Shown here piece after piece: positions 6,154 to 7,943 of a stretch of DNA of 7,943 bases. Each line of letters starts with the position of its first letter. Within the stretch, counting starts at the first letter, position 1. The notes below the pieces were generated by a model. It ran no database searches, had not been told where the DNA came from, and saw only the letters and a list, made by a program, of their open reading frames with translations. The position numbers and the translations under genes are program-made. This DNA is from Tannerella sp. (lineage in GTDB: Bacteria > Bacteroidota > Bacteroidia > Bacteroidales > Tannerellaceae). The stretch is taken from assembly GCA_031259505.1 (NCBI GenBank), contig JAIRLL010000416.1:1-7943 (forward strand), given 5' to 3'.

Positions 6154-6621
6154 ATGATTGAGAATAAAGAGATAATAGCGATAGCGGAAACGTTCCTGAA
6201 AACGACGGAATGTTATCTTGTGGACGTGACGGTTAGTCCTGACAACCTGATTGTTGTGGAGATAGACAGCGATGGGGCAGTAGGGATTGACGACTGTGTG
6301 GCGCTGAGCCGCCACATCGAGGGAAAAATGGACCGTGAATCGGACGATTTTGAACTGGAAGTAAGTTCGGCAGGTATATCATCTCCCTTCAAATTGAAGC
6401 GTCAGTACATCAAAAATATCGGGAACGAAATAGAAATGATGTTAAAAAACGGGGTGAAATTGACAGGCATATTGAAATCGGCGGACGAAAACGCGGCGGT
6501 AATTACAGTTTCCGGAAAAGAAAAACGGGAAAACGCCAAACGCAAAACGACCGTATACGAAGACAGAACTTATGCGTATGATGAAATAAAGTATACAAAA
6601 AATATAATCAGATTCAAATAG
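6154..6621 (+). CDS. rimP: Ribosome maturation factor RimP
   Basis: This 155-residue cytosolic factor assists maturation of the 30S ribosomal subunit. The N-terminal alpha/beta domain (about 1-80) contains LIVVEIDSD (32-40), the DDCVALSRHIEGKMDRE helix (46-62) and the signature LEVSSAGISSPF (68-79), where many other phyla have LEVSSPG. The C-terminal SH3-like domain (about 85-155) carries NGVKLTGILKSAD (99-111) and ends with IKYTKNIIRFK. Length is normal. Two in-frame ATGs are possible, 6148 and 6154. I prefer 6154 because the product then begins MIENKE, like Bacteroides RimP, and because it lies farther from the leader hairpin; 6148 adds only Met-Val. The gene is first in the operon and is followed after 5 bp by nusA. 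The rimP-nusA order is conserved across bacteria. Confidence 0.94.
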   Translation: MIENKEIIAIAETFLKTTECYLVDVTVSPDNLIVVEIDSDGAVGIDDCVALSRHIEGKMDRESDDFELEVSSAGISSPFKLKRQYIKNIGNEIEMMLKNGVKLTGILKSADENAAVITVSGKEKRENAKRKTTVYEDRTYAYDEIKYTKNIIRFK

Positions 6622-6626
6622 AAATT

Positions 6627-7943
6627 ATGGCAAAAAAAACAGAAACAATCAGTATGATTGATACATTGCAGGAATTCAAAGAACTAAAGAACATCGACAA
6701 GGAAACAATGATAAACGTGCTGGAAGAATCGTTCCGCAACGTGATTGCCAAGATGTTCGGGACGGACGAAAACTACGACGTCATCATCAATCCCGAAAAA
6801 GGCGACTTCGAGATTTGGCGCAACCGTATTGTGGTGAAAGACGGCGCAGTAGAAGATGCGAACCTGCAAATTGCAATCAGTGAAGCACAAGTGATCGATC
6901 CCGACTGCGAGGTAGGCGAAGAAGTGACGGACGAAGTGCATTTTGCCAACTTCGGGCGGCGCGCCATTCTGAACCTGCGCCAGACGCTGGCATCGAAAAT
7001 CCTTGACCTTCAGAAAGACAATCTTTACGCGAGGTACAAGGAAATGATTGGAAACATCGTCGTAGCGGACGTCTATCAGGTATGGAAAAAAGAGATACTG
7101 CTGCTCGACGACGACGACAACGAACTGCTGCTTCCCAAAAACGAGCAGATACCAAGCGATTTCTATCGCAAGGGCGAGTCGGTACGTGCCGTCGTACAGC
7201 GCGTCGAAAACGAAAACAGCAACACCAGAATCTACCTTTCTCGCACAGACAAAAAGTTCCTGCAGAGACTGTTTGAACTCGAAGTGCCCGAAATCAACGA
7301 CGGACTGATTACCATCAAATCCATCGCCCGCATACCCGGCGAAAGGGCTAAAATCGCTGTCGAATCGTATGACGACCGTATCGACCCCGTAGGCGCATGT
7401 GTGGGAATGAAAGGGTCGCGCATTCGCAATATCGTACGCGAACTAAGGAACGAAAATATCGACGTGATCAACTATACAACAAATATAAAACTGTTTATAC
7501 AGCGCGCATTAAGCCCCGCAAAAATCTCGAACATACGCGTCGACGAAGATGAACGCCGGGCAGAGGTTTTTTTGCGTCCCGAAGAAGTGTCGCTGGCCAT
7601 CGGGAAAGGCGGTCTGAATATCAAACTCGCCTGTATGTTGACTGACTATACGATAGACGTATTCCGCGACATCGACGTGCACGACGAGGAAGACGTTTAC
7701 CTCGAGAAATTCTCCGACGAAATCGACGAGTGGGTCATCGGCGCGCTGCAAAACATCGGATGCGACACGGCCAAAGCCGTACTGGCAATGAAGAAGGAAG
7801 ACCTCATGGAACGCGCCGATCTGGAAGAACAGACCGTCGACGAGGTGCTGGCCATCCTCAGAGCCGAGTTTGAAGAGGATTTCCCCGAAGACGCCGACCC
7901 GGAAGCGGAAGACGAAACCGAAACGGCGACAGTTCCCGAAACG
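6627..7943 (+). CDS. nusA: Transcription termination/antitermination factor NusA (3' end outside the window)
   Basis: The frame is open for 439 codons and runs off the right edge. NusA binds RNA polymerase and nascent RNA, modulating pausing, intrinsic termination and antitermination. Domains in order: the N-terminal RNAP-binding domain (about 1-130, with FANFGRRAILNLRQTL at 106-121), the S1 domain (about 137-207, ending NTRIYLSRTDKKFL), KH1 (about 230-300, with DPVGACVGMKGSRIRNIVREL at 253-273), KH2 (about 305-370, with LAIGKGGLNIKLA at 323-335), a helix-hairpin-helix-like segment (about 370-415, IGALQNIGCDTAKAVL and the ADLEEQTVDEVLAILRAEF helix), then a very acidic tail from about 415. Bacteroidetes NusA lacks the long repeated E. 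coli AR domains, so little of the protein should be missing. The ATG at 6627 is 5 bp after the rimP stop, implying translational coupling; no Shine-Dalgarno is visible. Confidence 0.96.
   Translation, partial: MAKKTETISMIDTLQEFKELKNIDKETMINVLEESFRNVIAKMFGTDENYDVIINPEKGDFEIWRNRIVVKDGAVEDANLQIAISEAQVIDPDCEVGEEVTDEVHFANFGRRAILNLRQTLASKILDLQKDNLYARYKEMIGNIVVADVYQVWKKEILLLDDDDNELLLPKNEQIPSDFYRKGESVRAVVQRVENENSNTRIYLSRTDKKFLQRLFELEVPEINDGLITIKSIARIPGERAKIAVESYDDRIDPVGACVGMKGSRIRNIVRELRNENIDVINYTTNIKLFIQRALSPAKISNIRVDEDERRAEVFLRPEEVSLAIGKGGLNIKLACMLTDYTIDVFRDIDVHDEEDVYLEKFSDEIDEWVIGALQNIGCDTAKAVLAMKKEDLMERADLEEQTVDEVLAILRAEFEEDFPEDADPEAEDETETATVPET

Overview
The window looks like chromosomal core sequence from a Bacteroidales bacterium. 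I infer this from the Bacteroidetes-type promoter signatures (TAnnTTTG -7 boxes, one with a TTTG -33 box at 19 nt spacing), the lack of Shine-Dalgarno sites at most starts, a fused RibBA, an unusually long LptF/LptG permease and a START-like protein beside rimP. Tannerella or Parabacteroides are possible genera, but I cannot fix the genus from the sequence.

Layout, left to right. Positions 1-363 hold a tandem array of a 42-bp unit rich in T-tracts that runs off the left edge. A hairpin with a U-tract on the + strand (392-423) separates it from a minus-strand block. In transcription order that block runs: START-like protein (5996-5610), LptF/LptG permease (5537-3630), ribBA (3612-2404), then a terminator and a new promoter, then a class I aspartate aminotransferase (2313-1120) and a rhomboid protease (1076-423). 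On the other side of a 157-bp divergent promoter region (5997-6153), the plus strand carries rimP (6154-6621) and nusA (6627 to the right edge, incomplete). This is the start of the rimP-nusA(-infB) operon.

Functionally the genes are mostly housekeeping: ribosome 30S maturation and transcription elongation (rimP-nusA), LPS export (LptF), riboflavin precursor synthesis (RibBA), amino-acid transamination, and intramembrane proteolysis. I found no complete mobile element, CRISPR array, tRNA or rRNA, and no clearly novel multi-gene system. The points most worth a second look are non-coding: the 42-bp array, whose period equals four helical turns and also 14 codons; a terminator-like hairpin with a purine-rich mirror repeat in the rimP-nusA leader; the terminator/promoter overlap between ribBA and the aminotransferase; and a 13-mer shared by two promoters.
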